The notes under the pieces were generated by a model. It did no database searches, was not told where the DNA came from, and saw only the letters and a program-made list of their open reading frames with translations. DNA of 64,000 nucleotides from an uncultured Acetatifactor sp. (lineage in GTDB: Bacteria > Bacillota > Clostridia > Lachnospirales > Lachnospiraceae). The stretch lies in contig CAJTPN010000001.1 of NCBI GenBank assembly GCA_910578185.1, positions 73,519 to 137,518 of the forward strand, given 5' to 3'. Both the position numbers and the translations under genes were made by a program. Shown here piece after piece: positions 26,019 to 34,200 of this stretch. Within the stretch, counting starts at the first letter, position 1; every line of letters starts with the position of its first letter.

Positions 26019-26098
26019 GTTATGATGGAATCTGATGACGACAAAATTTATTCTTTTACTTGCGCGGCAGAGACGGCGCGGAAAGGCGGAACATAAGT

Positions 26099-26983
26099 AT
26101 GGCGATTTTTAAAGGTGCGGGTGTGGCCATTGTCACGCCGATGTATGACAATGGGGAAGTGAATTATGAGCGGTTTACCGAGTTAGTGGAGTTTCAGATT
26201 GCCAATGGAACGGACGCTATTATTGTCTGCGGAACCACCGGCGAGGCGTCCACATTGACCCATGAGGAGCATTTGGAGGTTATCGGGCATTGTGTGAAAG
26301 TGGTTGCCGGAAGGGTGCCTGTGATTGCAGGTACCGGTTCAAACTGTACAAAGACGGCGGTGTATCTCTCGCAGGAAGCGGAAGCGGCGGGAGTGGACGG
26401 ACTGCTGGTGGTAAGTCCTTATTATAACAAGGCGACACAGCAGGGGCTCTATGCGCATTTCAAGGCCATTGCGGACGCTGTGAAGCTGCCCATACTGCTT
26501 TATAACATACCGGGCAGGACGGGGTGTAATATTCTGCCCGAAACCATTGTAAGGCTTTGCAGGGAAGTGGAGAATATTGTGGGCGTCAAGGAGGCTACAG
26601 GTAATCTCAGCCAGGTGGCGCATCTTGCCGCGCTGGCCGACGGTGCGGTGGATATTTATTCTGGTGAAGACGGCCTGATTGTGCCGATTATGTCCTTGGG
26701 AGGTTTGGGCGTGATTTCCGTGTTGTCCAATATAGCGCCTGCTCAGACGCATGAGATTTGCAGTGCTTATCTGGAGGGTGACGTGGAAAAGAGCCGTCGA
26801 ATGCAGCTTGAGGCGCTGGAACTGTGTGACGCGCTCTTTTGCGAGGTGAACCCTATCCCTGTAAAAAAGGCGTTAAACCTGATGGGAAAAGGGGCAGGGA
26901 CTCTGAGGATGCCGTTAAGTGAGATGGAGCCTGGAAATACCGAAAAATTGGAAAAAGCCATGAGGGCTTATGGAATATTGTGA
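26099..26983 (+). CDS. dapA: 4-hydroxy-tetrahydrodipicolinate synthase
   Basis: This enzyme of about 294 residues condenses aspartate semialdehyde and pyruvate in lysine and diaminopimelate synthesis. The TIM-barrel motifs are CGTTGEASTLTHEEH, the catalytic-Tyr loop SPYYNKATQQG and the Schiff-base Lys in IVGVKEATGN. The ATG at 26099 (MAIFKGAGVAIVTPM) fits the family. The frame is open to 26060. It is controlled by the lysine riboswitch upstream. It also supplies dipicolinate for spores. Confidence 0.97.
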   Translation: MAIFKGAGVAIVTPMYDNGEVNYERFTELVEFQIANGTDAIIVCGTTGEASTLTHEEHLEVIGHCVKVVAGRVPVIAGTGSNCTKTAVYLSQEAEAAGVDGLLVVSPYYNKATQQGLYAHFKAIADAVKLPILLYNIPGRTGCNILPETIVRLCREVENIVGVKEATGNLSQVAHLAALADGAVDIYSGEDGLIVPIMSLGGLGVISVLSNIAPAQTHEICSAYLEGDVEKSRRMQLEALELCDALFCEVNPIPVKKALNLMGKGAGTLRMPLSEMEPGNTEKLEKAMRAYGIL

Positions 26984-26997
26984 GGAAAATAATGCTG

Positions 26998-27023
26998 TCC
27001 CACCCTTGGTCAAAAGGGTGGGA
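26998..27023 (+). other. Intercistronic hairpin between dapA and dapB
   Basis: TCCCACCCTT (26998-27007) and AAGGGTGGGA (27014-27023) form a perfect 10-bp stem with a six-base loop. A poor T-tract follows, so it may be an mRNA-stability element or partial attenuator rather than a full terminator. Confidence 0.6.
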
Positions 27024-27059
27024 TGCTTGTTATAAACATGGAAAATGGAGGATAAAAGT

Positions 27060-27830
27060 ATGGTTAGGATTCTGATGCACGGATGTAACGGGAAGATGGG
27101 GCAGGTCATCAGCGGTTTGCTGGCGGTGGACGAGGAAGCGCAGCTGGTGGCTGGGATAGATATGACGGAAAATAAAAACGCACCATATCCGGTTTTTCGG
27201 AATGTATGGGAGTGCAATGTTGAGGCGGATTGTCTGATTGACTTCAGCAATGCTGCCGCAGTGGATGAAATGCTGGCATATTGTCTTGAGAAGAAGCTCC
27301 CCTGTGTGGTTTGCACCACGGGGCTTAGCGAAGCGCAGCAACGGAAAGTGGAGGAAGCGGCAGAGCATATCCCGGTGTTAAAGTCTGCAAATATGTCTCT
27401 TGGTATCAATCTGTTGCTTAAGCTGTTGAAAAATGCGGCTCAAGTGTTGGCGGGAGCGGGCTTTGATATGGAGATCGTGGAGAAGCACCACAATCAGAAA
27501 GTGGACGCTCCAAGCGGTACGGCGCTGGCGCTGGCAGACGCCATCAACGAGGGGGTGGAATATACTTATGTCTATGACAGAAGCGAAAGAAAGGAAAAAA
27601 GGCCCAGGAAGGAAATCGGTATCAGCGCGGTACGGGCGGGGAGCATAGTGGGAGAGCACGATGTGATTTTTGCGGGAATGGACGAGGTAATTACTTTTTC
27701 GCATACCGCATATTCCAGAGCAATATTTGGCAAGGGCGCAGTGCAGGCAGCCAAATTTCTCGCGGGAAAACCGGCGGGCAGATATGATATGAGCGATGTG
27801 ATTGATGGGGCGCAGGGAGGGCAGGAATGA
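27060..27830 (+). CDS. dapB: 4-hydroxy-tetrahydrodipicolinate reductase
   Basis: This NAD(P)H-dependent reductase of about 256 residues carries out the step after DapA. MVRILMHGCNGKMGQVI is the Rossmann start, VVCTTGLSE the nucleotide-binding segment, and EKHHNQKVDAPSGTAL the catalytic His/Lys motif. The ATG at 27060 is eight bases after GGAGG and is preferred to the one at 27045. Its stop overlaps the fbp start by four bases. Confidence 0.97.
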   Translation: MVRILMHGCNGKMGQVISGLLAVDEEAQLVAGIDMTENKNAPYPVFRNVWECNVEADCLIDFSNAAAVDEMLAYCLEKKLPCVVCTTGLSEAQQRKVEEAAEHIPVLKSANMSLGINLLLKLLKNAAQVLAGAGFDMEIVEKHHNQKVDAPSGTALALADAINEGVEYTYVYDRSERKEKRPRKEIGISAVRAGSIVGEHDVIFAGMDEVITFSHTAYSRAIFGKGAVQAAKFLAGKPAGRYDMSDVIDGAQGGQE

Positions 27831-29797
27831 GTGAACAGGATACGAAGGTATTGAAGGTATTGGCAAAGCAATATCGAAATATTGCCTCTGCATCTACGGA
27901 GATTATAAATCTGCAGTCCATTATGAATCTGCCCAAAGGCACGGAGCATTTCCTTACGGACATCCACGGAGAATATGAACAGTTTAACCATGTGCTGAAA
28001 AACGGTTCGGGCGCCGTCCGCAGAAAGATTGATGAGGAATTCGGAAATACCATCAGCAACAAAGACAAGAAAAGTCTTGCCACATTGATTTATTATCCGG
28101 AAGAGAAGCTGGAGATTGTCAGGCGGGAGGAAGAAAATCTGGAGGATTGGTATAAGATTTCTTTACACAGGCTGGTACAGATGATCAAGCGTGTGTCCTC
28201 AAAATATACCAGGTCCAAAGTCCGTAAAGCATTACCGGAAGATTTCGCCTATGTGATAGAGGAATTGATCACAGAAAAGGAGGAGATTCAGGACAAGGAA
28301 GCATATTACAACGAGATTCTGGACACTATAATCAGAATCGGCCGTGCGCCTCAGTTTATCGTCGCATTAAGCCAGCTGATACAATGTCTTGTGATAGACC
28401 ATCTGCATGTGGTGGGAGATATTTATGACAGGGGACCCGGACCACATATCATTATGGATACCCTTTGTACCTATCACTCTGTGGATGTGCAGTGGGGAAA
28501 TCATGATGTGGTATGGATGGGAGCCGCAAGCGGGCATTACGCATGTATTGCAAATGTGCTTCGGATGGCGGCTCGTTATGGAAATCTTGCCACACTGGAG
28601 GATGGTTATGGCATTAATCTGTTGCCTTTTGCAACTTTTTCCATAGAGACATACGGGAAGAGTAATTGTGATGCTTTTGCCATACGATGTAATAATAAGG
28701 ATTACAATGCCAAGGATTTGAGCTTGGATACCAAAATGCACAAAGCGGCTGCAGTTTTGCAGTTTAAACTGGAGGGGCAGCTGATTATGCGTCACCCGGA
28801 ATTCCACATGGAAGACAGGATGCTGTTGGACAGGATCGACTATGAAAAAGGAACGATAAGGATCAAAAGAACCGATTCTTTGGAATTCGCGGATTATACC
28901 ATGCTGGATATGGATTTCCCTACCATAGATCCCAAAAACCCCTTTGCTTTGACGGAGGAAGAGGAAAAGGTTATGGAGAGACTTCAACATGCCTTTATGA
29001 GTTGCGAGAAACTCCAGCGTCATGTGCGCTTTCTTTTTGCAAAGGGCGGCCTGTATAAGATCTACAACGGAAATCTATTGTATCATGGATGTGTTCCCAT
29101 GAATGAGGATGGAAGCTTCACCAGTGTGGAAATATACGGCAGGAAATACAGTGGAAAGGCTTTGTACGACATTCTGGAGCATTATGCCAGAAGAGGGTAT
29201 TATGCGAAAGAACAAAAGGAGCGTCAGGCAGGCCAGGATATGATATGGTATATTTGGGCAGGGCAGGGTTCTCCTGTGTTTGGCAAGGAAAAGATGGCCA
29301 CCTTTGAACGGTATTTTCTGGCGGAAAAGGAAACACATCAGGAAAAGAAAAACAGTTATTATAAGCTGCTGGAAAATGAGGAGACGGTAGAAAGAATTTT
29401 AAAAGAATTTGGCTTGGACAGCAAGGATGCGCATATTGTGAACGGCCATGTGCCGGTAGAACAGATACACGGGGAATCCCCAATTAAATGCGGAGGCAGG
29501 CTGCTGATCATTGACGGCGGCTTTTCCAAAGCATATCAGAAAAAAACGGGGATTGCCGGTTATACGCTTGTATGTAATTCCAGGGGAATGCGTTTGGTTG
29601 CCCATGAGCCCTTTGAATCTGCCCAGGCTGCTATCGTACAGGAATCAGATCTCTTTTCTCATGCCATTGAGGTGGAGACTTTTCCTCGCAGGAAATTGGT
29701 TTCGGATACGGATATCGGTGTGGAGATCAGGGAGCGGATTTATTATCTGGAAGAACTTCTGGAGGCATATCGGAATGGGACAATCATGGAAGGATAG
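27827..29797 (+). CDS. fbp: Fructose-1,6-bisphosphatase class III
   Basis: This 656-residue gluconeogenic phosphatase is of the Firmicute type (Bacillus YydE/Fbp, about 670). The metallophosphatase motifs are TDIHGEYEQF, VVGDIYDRGPGP, WGNHDVVWMGAASGH, VNGHVPVEQIHGESP and IDGGF. ATGA overlap with dapB means it is translationally coupled to lysine genes and would sit under the lysine riboswitch unless an internal promoter exists. I saw no obvious internal promoter. Confidence 0.96.
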   Translation: MSEQDTKVLKVLAKQYRNIASASTEIINLQSIMNLPKGTEHFLTDIHGEYEQFNHVLKNGSGAVRRKIDEEFGNTISNKDKKSLATLIYYPEEKLEIVRREEENLEDWYKISLHRLVQMIKRVSSKYTRSKVRKALPEDFAYVIEELITEKEEIQDKEAYYNEILDTIIRIGRAPQFIVALSQLIQCLVIDHLHVVGDIYDRGPGPHIIMDTLCTYHSVDVQWGNHDVVWMGAASGHYACIANVLRMAARYGNLATLEDGYGINLLPFATFSIETYGKSNCDAFAIRCNNKDYNAKDLSLDTKMHKAAAVLQFKLEGQLIMRHPEFHMEDRMLLDRIDYEKGTIRIKRTDSLEFADYTMLDMDFPTIDPKNPFALTEEEEKVMERLQHAFMSCEKLQRHVRFLFAKGGLYKIYNGNLLYHGCVPMNEDGSFTSVEIYGRKYSGKALYDILEHYARRGYYAKEQKERQAGQDMIWYIWAGQGSPVFGKEKMATFERYFLAEKETHQEKKNSYYKLLENEETVERILKEFGLDSKDAHIVNGHVPVEQIHGESPIKCGGRLLIIDGGFSKAYQKKTGIAGYTLVCNSRGMRLVAHEPFESAQAAIVQESDLFSHAIEVETFPRRKLVSDTDIGVEIRERIYYLEELLEAYRNGTIMEG

Positions 29798-29810
29798 CAG
29801 TGATGAAAAT

Positions 29811-29855
29811 CTCTCAGGCGCAGGCTTTTCCGTTGGGTAAGCGAACGCCTGAGAG
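29811..29855. terminator. Convergent hairpin between fbp and the repeat lipoprotein
   Basis: CTCTCAGGCG (29811-29820) pairs perfectly with CGCCTGAGAG (29846-29855) across a 25-base loop. On the minus strand it is followed by ATTTTCATC. It could terminate both converging transcripts, although the T-tracts are modest. Confidence 0.5.
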
Positions 29856-29860
29856 TGGTG

Positions 29861-30595
29861 TTACTGCCCTGCAGCGCCGCCAGTGGTAGTGTTATTTACA
29901 CCGGTATTGCCGCCATTTGTGGCACTGTTACCGTTAGTAGTGCCATTGCCTGTAACGGAGCCGCTGTTATTCAAGCCGTCGCTGCCTGTCACAGAGCCGC
30001 TGTTATGCAGGCTGTCGCTGCCTGTCACAGAGCCGTTGTTATTCAGGCTGTCGCTGCCTGTAACGGAGCCGCTGTTATTCAGGTCATCGCTGCCTGTCAC
30101 AGAGCCATTGTTATTCAGGCTGTCGCTGCCTGTCACAGAGCCGTTGTTATTCAGGCCATCGCTGCCTGTAACGGAGCCGTTGTTATTCAGGCTGTCATTG
30201 TCTTTAGAGGAACCATTGCCGAAACCTGTGTCTCTGCCTGCTGTGACATCGTTGACATATTTGTTATCATCATTGTACAAAAGATTGTCTGCGGCGTCAC
30301 CGATACCGTCGGTTACATCATCCACAACATTTGTGATCACATTTCCGGCTTTATCCAACATGGAATCGTCGGTACCTGCATTGCTGCCATTATTTCCGGC
30401 AATTCCGCCGCCTGTGGCAGAACCGTTATTCCCAACGCCATTGGTGCCGGGACCTGTGGTGGAATTCCCGGCCATGTCGGTATCAGTGTTGTCTTTGGCA
30501 GTGGTGGAACAGGCGGTCGCCGTGCAAATAAAGGCAATTGCCATACCAAGTGCCAGGAACTTTTTCATTCCTGCGGAGCTTTTTCCTTTTTTCAT
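29861..30595 (-). CDS. Repeat-containing lipoprotein
   Basis: This putative surface lipoprotein of about 244 residues starts MKKGKSSAGMKKF, and the signal peptide ends near CTATAC-S. The ATG at 30595 is preceded by GGAGG. An Asn/Gly/Thr-rich region is followed by a stretch predicting an amphipathic helix (MLDKAGNVITNVVDDVTDG). About seven copies of a 12-residue repeat, NNNGSVTGSDSL and variants, come next, and the tail is again Gly/Asn/Thr-rich. No known domain is visible. The composition suggests an extended, flexible stalk outside the cell. Repeat copy number may vary between strains. Confidence 0.75.
   Translation of the reverse strand: MKKGKSSAGMKKFLALGMAIAFICTATACSTTAKDNTDTDMAGNSTTGPGTNGVGNNGSATGGGIAGNNGSNAGTDDSMLDKAGNVITNVVDDVTDGIGDAADNLLYNDDNKYVNDVTAGRDTGFGNGSSKDNDSLNNNGSVTGSDGLNNNGSVTGSDSLNNNGSVTGSDDLNNSGSVTGSDSLNNNGSVTGSDSLHNSGSVTGSDGLNNSGSVTGNGTTNGNSATNGGNTGVNNTTTGGAAGQ
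29951..30202 (-). repeat. Seven tandem 36-bp repeats within the lipoprotein gene
   Basis: Units begin at 29951, 29987, 30023, 30059, 30095, 30131 and 30167. They differ at only a few positions, such as TGTAACGGAG versus TGTCACAGAG and CTGTC versus CCATC. Each unit encodes one 12-residue protein repeat. The array keeps frame throughout. Confidence 0.9.
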
Positions 30596-30877
30596 AGTAT
30601 CCTCCATTCTGCTGCGTGAGCTGAATCACCAGTCATGGTTATCGGCCGTAAAGCGGCATATAACCGGTCAACCGGTTCCGGACATAAAACATGGAACGGC
30701 TGATTGCAGATAGTATGTGGATATGGCTTTATTTTATACATGAAAAATTTATTTTAATGAAACCCGTAAAAATATAAACAGCAGATCTGTGGTCTTTGCG
30801 GTGACTGCGTTTCAGGAATATATTGTCAAAAAACAGAGGATTGAGACAGATGACAAAGCGGGCGTGGGGGTATCAAA
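30596..30877. other. Divergent intergenic region with hairpin
   Basis: A stem formed by GGTTAT (30637-30642) and ATAACC (30660-30665), with an inner GCCG/CGGC pair, lies in the leader of the minus-strand lipoprotein. ACCGGT occurs twice nearby. A minus-strand promoter lies at 30733-30761. No clear plus-strand promoter was found for the HisA-like gene. Confidence 0.4.
30733..30761 (-). promoter_or_regulatory. Candidate promoter of the repeat lipoprotein
   Basis: On the minus strand TTCATT (30761-30756) and TATAAA (30738-30733) are 17 bases apart. The -35 is weak. Confidence 0.4.
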
Positions 30878-31669
30878 ATGGAATTCAGACCATGCATAGA
30901 TATTCATAATGGTAAAGTGAAACAGATTGTGGGAGGGAGCTTGAGGGATGAGGGAGATCAGGCTCTTGAAAATTTTGTGTCCGGGCAGAATGCAGCTTAT
31001 TATGCAAAGCTTTATCGGGATGCAGGGATTTTGGGCGGACATATTATTTTGTTGAATGCCCGGGATAGCGGGTATTATGAAGCAACAAAGGCACAGGCGT
31101 TGGAAGCTGTAAAAGCCTATCCGGGCGGGATGCAGGTGGGAGGCGGGATTACGCCGGATAATGCGGTGGAATTCCTGGATGCAGGCGCTTCCCATGTGAT
31201 CGTCACATCCTATGTGTTTCAGGGAGGGAAGATACATTATGACAGGCTGAAGCGGATGGTGGATGTGGTGGGAAAGGACAGGCTTGTGCTGGATTTGAGC
31301 TGCAGAAGGGTTCAGGACGGCTTTTGCATCGTCACAGACCGCTGGCAGAAGGTTACGGAAGAGAAGATAACCGTTCAACTTCTGGATACCCTTTTTTCTT
31401 ATTGCGGGGAGTTTTTGGTTCACGCCGTTGACATGGAAGGAAGGGCAGGGGGCATTGAGGAGGATTTGGTGAAATTGCTTGGAAACTGGGGGAAATGCCC
31501 TGTGACATATGCCGGCGGCGTACACACTTATGAGGACCTGGAAATACTTCGAAAACTTGGCAGAAATCGTTTGAATGTCACCATAGGAAGTATGCTGGAT
31601 CTCTTTGGAGGAAATTTGTCCTGGAAGAAAATTCTGGAAATTACCAACGGATCATCAAAAGAAGAGTAG
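30878..31669 (+). CDS. hisA: HisA of the eukaryotic (HIS6) type
   Basis: This 263-residue phosphoribosylformimino-5-aminoimidazole carboxamide ribotide isomerase-like protein is unlike usual bacterial HisA. It matches the yeast HIS6 pattern: CIDIHNGKVKQIVGGSL, NFVSGQNAAYYAKLYRD, MQVGGGI, VIVTSYVF, LVLDLSCRRVQDG, VHAVDMEGRAGGI and GSMLDLFGGNL. The catalytic Asp pair (CID and DLS/VDMEG regions) is retained. The gene stands alone, with no other histidine gene in the window. A GGGGGT just before the ATG serves as a weak ribosome site. Confidence 0.88.
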   Translation: MEFRPCIDIHNGKVKQIVGGSLRDEGDQALENFVSGQNAAYYAKLYRDAGILGGHIILLNARDSGYYEATKAQALEAVKAYPGGMQVGGGITPDNAVEFLDAGASHVIVTSYVFQGGKIHYDRLKRMVDVVGKDRLVLDLSCRRVQDGFCIVTDRWQKVTEEKITVQLLDTLFSYCGEFLVHAVDMEGRAGGIEEDLVKLLGNWGKCPVTYAGGVHTYEDLEILRKLGRNRLNVTIGSMLDLFGGNLSWKKILEITNGSSKEE

Positions 31670-31775
31670 GAAAAGGTATTGGCAAAAGTGCACAAAAAAA
31701 CATGCTTTTTCTAAATCATATCTTTTGAAATTATAAATATTTTTATGCAAATATAACAAAAAAATCAAATTATCG

Positions 31776-31804
31776 TTGATGTAAAAGACCATTTATGGTA
31801 AAAT
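31776..31804 (+). promoter_or_regulatory. Sigma-A promoter of the LytM-bactofilin pair
   Basis: TTGATG (31776-31781) and an extended -10 TGG-TAAAAT (31799-31804) are 17 bases apart, 28 bases upstream of the next start codon. Confidence 0.65.
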
Positions 31805-31831
31805 AGAGATACGTTGTCGGAGGTGGCTTTT

Positions 31832-32587
31832 ATGGGACGTAATAAGCATAAGCGTAAAAATAACCACGTGGTGATCGTTACATCTGATGCTGCGGATGTG
31901 GGAGCAAGACAGTTTCGTATTCGGCCATGGATTCTTCAGGTCATTATCATCGTATTGTGTGTCATTATCGGTGCGCTGATCGGATATTTTATTTATGAGA
32001 AAGATATCTGGACGGAGGAATATCAGCAGGTGGCCCTGCGCAATGATGAGCTCAATGCCTTACAGCAGGAAAAAGAGGAACTGGAGGGGCAAATCGGAGA
32101 TCTGCAGGGACAGATTACGGGGCTGAATGGAGAGATCACGGATTTAAACGGGAAGATTGACGCGCTCAATGGCTCCATAGCACAAAAGGATCAGGAAGTG
32201 GCAAATTTGAGAGCGGAGATTGAAAAACAGTTTCTGCCCACGAATTTTCCCTTGACCACCAGGGCCGCAATGGAGACTGTGGGGGGAGAGGAACCTGTGT
32301 GTGTGTTTACCGTGGCGTCAGGCTCCATGGTGGTGGCTACGGCAAAGGGCACGGTCAGAGTTGTCAATGAAGATCCGGAGTACGGATATAATATCTGGGT
32401 GGATCACGAGAACGGTTATATTACAATTTACAGGTGCCGGGGCGACGTAAAGGTTAAACAGGGGGAAACGGTAACGCAGGGAGCCACACTTCTTCTGATC
32501 ACGGAGGAAGAAAGCAGGCTGGGTTATCAGATGACGAAGGACGGCGTGTATGTTGACCCCATGGACATGCTGGAAATCAGCGGTTAA
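31832..32587 (+). CDS. Membrane-anchored coiled-coil protein with degenerate LytM (M23) domain
   Basis: This protein of about 251 residues starts MGRNKHKRKNN after GGAGGTGG. One membrane helix (about residues 35-57) is followed by a coiled coil of roughly 70 residues with the repeating pattern LNGEITDLNGKIDALNG. A C-terminal LytM-like domain (YNIWVDHENGYITIYRC... VKQGETVTQGATLLLI) comes last. The zinc-binding residues are missing: the usual YAHL is YRCR, and there is no HxH at the end. It is therefore probably a non-catalytic EnvC/SpoIIQ-like adaptor. It lies 27 bases upstream of a bactofilin gene, suggesting a shared role in cell shape or division. Confidence 0.75.
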   Translation: MGRNKHKRKNNHVVIVTSDAADVGARQFRIRPWILQVIIIVLCVIIGALIGYFIYEKDIWTEEYQQVALRNDELNALQQEKEELEGQIGDLQGQITGLNGEITDLNGKIDALNGSIAQKDQEVANLRAEIEKQFLPTNFPLTTRAAMETVGGEEPVCVFTVASGSMVVATAKGTVRVVNEDPEYGYNIWVDHENGYITIYRCRGDVKVKQGETVTQGATLLLITEEESRLGYQMTKDGVYVDPMDMLEISG

Positions 32588-32614
32588 TTGTTTTGTGAGT
32601 GGAGGAGTAGAGAA

Positions 32615-33079
32615 ATGAAAAAGAATGTAACACAAATTACGACGATTATCGGAGTGGGGGCAGAATGCAACGGCGACTTTAAGTCGGATACTTCTATCAG
32701 AATCGATGGGGTAGTCAATGGGAACGTTACGGTGGCAAATACGGTGATCGTGGGGGCTTCCGGTGTGATAACCGGTGACATCAACGCTCAGATGGTAGTC
32801 ATTGGCGGTGAAGTATATGGCAATTTAAATGTCCCGGAAAAAGTGGAGTTGACTTCCACAGCCAGAGTGCTTGGGGACATTACCACCAATGGTCTGGTAA
32901 TTGACGAGAAGGCAATATTCCAGGGAAGCTGTAACATGAACCAGGAAGCGGGCAAGAAACCCAAGCAAAACAGCAAAGCGATAAAGGCAGGGATAAAATC
33001 TTCCAATTCGGCCGTTGCGGAAGCACTTCGAAATGCGGAAGAGTCCGTTGAAGAAGAGGCAAATGCTTCTATAGGATAA
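32615..33079 (+). CDS. Bactofilin (polymer-forming cytoskeletal protein)
   Basis: This protein of about 154 residues is of the bactofilin/DUF583 family, which builds nucleotide-independent beta-helical filaments at the membrane. The core repeat pattern IRIDGVVNGNVTVANTVIVG, GVITGDINAQMVVIGGEVYG and ARVLGDITTNGLVIDEKAIFQG is clear. The C-terminal 45 residues are basic then acidic and probably disordered. The ATG at 32615 follows GGAGGAG. It pairs with the upstream LytM-like protein in one transcript. Confidence 0.92.
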   Translation: MKKNVTQITTIIGVGAECNGDFKSDTSIRIDGVVNGNVTVANTVIVGASGVITGDINAQMVVIGGEVYGNLNVPEKVELTSTARVLGDITTNGLVIDEKAIFQGSCNMNQEAGKKPKQNSKAIKAGIKSSNSAVAEALRNAEESVEEEANASIG

Positions 33080-33087
33080 AGAGAGGA

Positions 33088-33384
33088 TCATGTATCTTTT
33101 TGTTCCATACGTCCAAGCACAAGGTCGTAACCGTCATTACCATAATTGAGCGATCTGTTAACGCGGCTGATCGTGGCGGTGGACGCGCCTGTTTTCTCAG
33201 CGATCTCCAGGTAAGTGTTGTGGTTTTTCAACATTCTGGCAACTTCAAAACGCTGGGACATGGATAGTAATTCATTTACGGTACATAGATCTTCAAAAAA
33301 GCTGTAACATTCTTCACGGGTCTGCAGGCAGAGAATGGCATCAAAGAGAGAATCTGCAGTATCATTTTTAATTTTTTTATTCAT
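33088..33384 (-). CDS. yerC: YerC/YecD family TrpR-like transcriptional regulator
   Basis: This 98-residue helical protein has a TrpR-type helix-turn-helix: FEVARMLKNHNTYLEIAEKTGASTATISRVNRSLNYG. Start MNKKIKNDTADSLFDAIL is typical of YerC, a widespread Firmicute protein whose target is not firmly known. It converges on the bactofilin gene with only eight bases between stops. Confidence 0.92.
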   Translation of the reverse strand: MNKKIKNDTADSLFDAILCLQTREECYSFFEDLCTVNELLSMSQRFEVARMLKNHNTYLEIAEKTGASTATISRVNRSLNYGNDGYDLVLGRMEQKDT

Positions 33385-33418
33385 CGGAATTACACCTCGC
33401 AGGTATTTTTACGAGACA

Positions 33419-33447
33419 ATTTTAACATATTAAAGTTGTAAAGTAAA
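33419..33447 (-). promoter_or_regulatory. Candidate promoter of yerC
   Basis: On the minus strand TTTACT (33447-33442) and TAAAAT (33424-33419) are separated by 17 bases, about 35 bases before the yerC start. Confidence 0.45.
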
Positions 33448-33478
33448 GGCGTAAAATGAAAAATGGGGGAAGTCGCAC

Positions 33479-34120
33479 ATGACCATTGATAATAATGATT
33501 TATTAAACAGCATACTGGCAAGTCTGGACAGGATACAGTACATTAATCCTGAAGAGATACCCGGCATAGATCTGTATATGGATCAGGTGACGACTTTTAT
33601 GGACAGCAGACTGCGCTCTACGGCAAGACATCCTGAAGAAGATAAGATTCTTACCAAAACCATGATAAATAATTATGCCAAAAATGATTTGCTGCCGCCG
33701 CCTGTGAAGAAGAAGTATTCAAAAGAACATGTCTTACTGCTGATCTTTATCTATTATTACAAGGGAATTCTTTCTATTGGCGACATACAGACGCTCTTAG
33801 GGCCGATTACAAAGCGATATTTTCACGGCAATGGAGATTTTAATCTGGAAGATGTGTACCGGGAAGCCTTCAGCATGGAGGAGAAACAGATTCAGGCATT
33901 GAAGGCGGATGTGGTGGAAAAGTTCAGAACCGCACAGGAGACGTTTCAGGACGCGCCAAAGGAGGATGCAGATTTCCTTCGCAAGTTTGCTTTTGTGTGT
34001 ACCCTGAGCTTTGACGTCTATCTGAAAAAAATGATGATAGAGAAAATAATAGATGAGCTTAACACTGCCGGAAGGGCGGAGGGAAAAAAGAAGCCCGAAA
34101 GGCCTCAGACGGAAGATTAG
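33479..34120 (+). CDS. DUF1836 domain-containing protein
   Basis: This 213-residue protein matches the DUF1836 family common in Firmicutes, with the HTH-like portion ILTKTMINNYAKNDLLPPPVKKKYSKEHVLLL and YYKGILSIGDIQTLLGPI. The fold resembles MerR-type winged helices, so a DNA-binding role is plausible but unproven. The charged C-terminus (GKKKPERPQTED) is probably disordered. A GGGGGA lies about ten bases upstream of the ATG. Confidence 0.8.
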   Translation: MTIDNNDLLNSILASLDRIQYINPEEIPGIDLYMDQVTTFMDSRLRSTARHPEEDKILTKTMINNYAKNDLLPPPVKKKYSKEHVLLLIFIYYYKGILSIGDIQTLLGPITKRYFHGNGDFNLEDVYREAFSMEEKQIQALKADVVEKFRTAQETFQDAPKEDADFLRKFAFVCTLSFDVYLKKMMIEKIIDELNTAGRAEGKKKPERPQTED

Positions 34121-34145
34121 GCGGTATAAAGCAGGAACAAAGACG

Positions 34146-34200
34146 AGCCTCCTTTCATATGATAGCTTAACACAATAAGCAGAATTAAATATTGGAGGCT
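34146..34200 (+). promoter_or_regulatory. Long-range stem masking the Shine-Dalgarno site of the NMT1-like gene
   Basis: AGCCTCC (34146-34152) is perfectly complementary to GGAGGCT (34194-34200), which contains the ribosome-binding site of the ATG at 34203. A G-T pair extends the stem to eight. The 41-base loop is AT-rich. Pairing would hide the ribosome site. Confidence 0.4.

Larger units (their letters stand above)
25670..26098 (+). other. Leader region carrying the dapA lysine riboswitch
   Basis: This gap contains no protein gene. It holds, in order, a promoter (25747-25775), a lysine-riboswitch aptamer (25799-25961) and an intrinsic terminator (25986-26018), followed by a spacer with the dapA ribosome-binding region. 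Confidence 0.9.

Noticed and set aside
26998..27023. A full transcription terminator separating dapA from dapB
   Set aside because: The stem is strong, but the following bases are not T-rich, so I list it only as an intercistronic hairpin.
29951..30202. Tandem 36-bp units that could suggest a CRISPR array
   Set aside because: The units are contiguous without spacers, stay in frame and encode a protein repeat within a lipoprotein gene. No cas genes are present.
29855..30713. Long plus-strand frames opposite the repeat lipoprotein
   Set aside because: They arise from the repetitive DNA. The minus strand has a ribosome site, signal peptide and sensible composition.
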